From the NCBI GenBank assembly GCA_019510305.1, contig JAEKKN010000026.1, positions 1 through 64,000 of the forward strand: 64,000 bases of DNA. Direction: 5' to 3'. Every line of letters starts with the position of its first letter. Within the stretch, counting starts at the first letter, position 1. This document shows positions 62,645 to 64,000 of this stretch, piece by piece. Source of the DNA: Microbacterium sp. Lineage in GTDB: Bacteria; Actinomycetota; Actinomycetes; Actinomycetales; Microbacteriaceae. The notes beneath the pieces were generated by a model. The model made no database searches, was not told the origin of the DNA, and saw only the letters and a list, made by a program, of their open reading frames with translations. The position numbers and the translations under genes were made by a program.

Positions 62645-62650
62645 TAGGCT
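62645..62650 (+). promoter_or_regulatory. -10 hexamer TAGGCT of dapE, leaderless
   Basis: TAGGCT ends 8 bases before the ATG of dapE at 62658. Divergent with the dapD promoter 50 bases away, so the region is a compact bidirectional promoter. Confidence 0.5.
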
Positions 62651-62657
62651 TGAGGGC

Positions 62658-63731
62658 ATGGCGCTCGATCTCACCTCGTCCTCCGTCGACCTGACTCGCG
62701 CGATCTGCGACATCCCGAGCGTCTCGGGCGACGAACTCGCGCTGGCGGACGAGATCGAGCGGGCCGTGTCGGCCTATCCGCACCTCGAGGTGATCCGCCA
62801 CGGCAACACGATCGTCGCCCGCACGGATCTCGGACGAGCGCAGCGGGTCGCGATCGCCGGCCACATCGACACCGTGCCGATCAACGGCAACGTCCCGGTG
62901 CGCGATATCGAGATCGACGGCGTGCCGCACCTGTGGGGGCGCGGAACCGTGGACATGAAGGCCGGCACCGCCGTGCAGCTGAAGCTCGCCGCCGAGCTCG
63001 TCGATCCCGCGGTCGACATCACCTGGATGTGGTACGACAACGAAGAGGTCGAGGCGTCCAAGAACGGCCTCGGTCTGCTCGCCGCAGTGCGACCCGATCT
63101 GTTCGTCGCGGACTTCGCCATCCTCGGGGAGCCGTCCAACGGTGAGGTGGAAGGCGGATGCAACGGCACGCTCCGTGCCGTCGTGCGCACCCACGGCGTG
63201 CGTGCGCACGCCGCCCGCGCGTGGATCGGAGAGAACGCGATCCACGCCGCCGCTCCGATTCTCACCCGGCTCGCCGAGTACCGTCCTCGGGAGGTCGAGG
63301 TCGAGGGGCTCGTGTACCGCGAGAGCCTGAGCGCCGTCCGTATCGCAGGGGGCGTGGCGGGCAACGTGATCCCCGACTACTGCGAGGTCGAGATCAACTA
63401 CCGCTTCGCGCCGAGCAAGACCGCCGCAGACGCGGAAGCGCACATCAGAAGCATCCTCGAAGGGTTCGAGGTCGAGATCACGGATGCTGCCGAGGGCGCC
63501 CGTCCGGGGCTCGACGCTCCGATCGCCCGGCAGTTCGTCGCGGCGGTCGGCGCCCAGCCGCGTCCGAAGTACGGCTGGACCGACGTTGCGCGGTTCTCCG
63601 CGCTCGGCATCCCGGCCGTGAACTACGGGCCGGGCGATCCGCACCTCGCCCACCATGACGAGGAGCGGGTACCGCTCGCGCAGATCGATGCCGTCGAACG
63701 CGGGCTGCGCGCATGGCTCAGCTCGCGCTGA
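62658..63731 (+). CDS. dapE: Succinyl-diaminopimelate desuccinylase (DapE)
   Basis: 357 residues, M20 metallopeptidase fold. Zinc ligands: HIDTVP (His), GTVDMKAG (bridging Asp), [11 protein letters not shown] (the general base Glu and ligand Glu), AILGEPSNG, and the last His in AHHDEERVP. Releases succinate from N-succinyl-LL-diaminopimelate for lysine and peptidoglycan synthesis. Its final 19 bases overlap the next gene. Confidence 0.95.
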   Translation: MALDLTSSSVDLTRAICDIPSVSGDELALADEIERAVSAYPHLEVIRHGNTIVARTDLGRAQRVAIAGHIDTVPINGNVPVRDIEIDGVPHLWGRGTVDMKAGTAVQLKLAAELVDPAVDITWMWYDNEEVEASKNGLGLLAAVRPDLFVADFAILGEPSNGEVEGGCNGTLRAVVRTHGVRAHAARAWIGENAIHAAAPILTRLAEYRPREVEVEGLVYRESLSAVRIAGGVAGNVIPDYCEVEINYRFAPSKTAADAEAHIRSILEGFEVEITDAAEGARPGLDAPIARQFVAAVGAQPRPKYGWTDVARFSALGIPAVNYGPGDPHLAHHDEERVPLAQIDAVERGLRAWLSSR

Positions 63732-64000
63732 ACGTCGCGCGCCGTTGGGCGCACGCCCCGCACGCCCTGCGCATCGCGATCATTTACTTGTGCGCGCGCT
63801 TCATCACCACGGGCTTCCTGATCGTCGCCGCAATGCAGTCGACATCACTGTCGCGCTTCGGAGCACAGCCGGGGCTCGGGGACTTCGTGCTCGGCTGGGA
63901 TGCGCAGTGGTATTGGTCTGTGGCCGACTTCGGCTACCCGACGACCCTTCCGCTGACCGCTTCGGGCGAGATCGCGGAGAACACCTGGGCCTTCATGCCG
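63713..64000 (+). CDS. Membrane mannosyltransferase, PIG-V-like, 3' truncated
   Basis: The first 96 codons are visible and run off the edge. The N-terminal helix (ALRIAIIYLCARFITTGFLIVAA) is followed by the loop LGWDAQWYWSVADFGYPTTLP and WAFMP. An Asp-Ala-x-Trp-Tyr/His-type pattern of this kind marks GT-C/PIG-V-like polyprenyl-sugar glycosyltransferases of actinobacterial envelopes. The ATG start overlaps the end of dapE. Confidence 0.75.
   Translation, partial: MAQLALNVARRWAHAPHALRIAIIYLCARFITTGFLIVAAMQSTSLSRFGAQPGLGDFVLGWDAQWYWSVADFGYPTTLPLTASGEIAENTWAFMP

Overview
The window is about 70% G+C by eye, with frequent GTG starts, tightly packed genes and ATGA/GTGA stop-start overlaps. Gene content is that of a Gram-positive actinobacterium of the family Microbacteriaceae, most likely Microbacterium or a close relative: a Corynebacterium-like ndnR-nad operon, fdxA-dapC, an MtrR-independent CmtR-type Cd/Pb sensor, DUF6328 and DUF1345 proteins, a gcv operon behind a glycine riboswitch, and a PIG-V-like mannosyltransferase. 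Most of the window is chromosomal core. I see no prophage, insertion sequence, CRISPR array, tRNA or rRNA.

Layout. 1-1.2 kb: the 3' end of glpX and a small membrane protein. 1.2-6.2 kb (minus): rmuC, then a five-gene overlapping operon with a WXG100-like protein, a WXG-plus-alpha/beta-hydrolase protein and two duplicated lipoproteins. This operon is the best candidate for an under-described system. 6.3-12.8 kb: a DEDDh exonuclease, two methyltransferases, ychF, an Fpg/Nei glycosylase and a cmtR-CDF metal-efflux pair whose operator overlaps the start codon. 12.9-21.7 kb: an unknown double-CxxC protein, a Ser-less alpha/beta-hydrolase, an HTH-only LysR fragment with a basic tail, an ABC-F ATPase, a CPA2 antiporter, and an ECF sigma / zinc anti-sigma / lipoprotein set. 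21.8-30.4 kb: a HesB-like protein, Dps, an acyltransferase, an AhpD-like protein beside a 50-residue CX4C protein, an MFS exporter, an ABC exporter, an SDR and a glycosyltransferase.

30.4-36.0 kb (minus) is the de novo NAD operon, transcribed ndnR-nadA-nadB-nadC-nadS: aspartate is oxidised by NadB, condensed by the Fe-S enzyme NadA and phosphoribosylated by NadC. The desulfurase probably serves the NadA cluster, and the Nudix-like NdnR is the likely repressor. 36.2-39.5 kb is a CUT1 sugar importer without its own ATPase, preceded by a 21-bp perfect hairpin. 39.5-44.3 kb is gcvT-gcvH-gcvP under a tandem glycine riboswitch carrying an extra repeat-derived arm. 44.5-49.9 kb is an oligopeptide importer with a fused double ATPase. 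49.9-64 kb holds a CPBP protease, typA, a secreted SLT-like protein, azlCD with a divergent XRE-cupin regulator, fdxA-dapC, gltA, a DEAD-box helicase, divergent dapD/dapE (lysine and diaminopimelate synthesis, with dapC) and the 5' end of a membrane mannosyltransferase.

A recurring feature is that at least a dozen starts lie 7-8 nt after a TANNNT hexamer, which points to widespread leaderless transcription. The only gene-free stretch over 300 bases is 39485-39874, occupied by the gcv riboswitch leader. All functions are inferred from motif recognition by reading; no database search was run.
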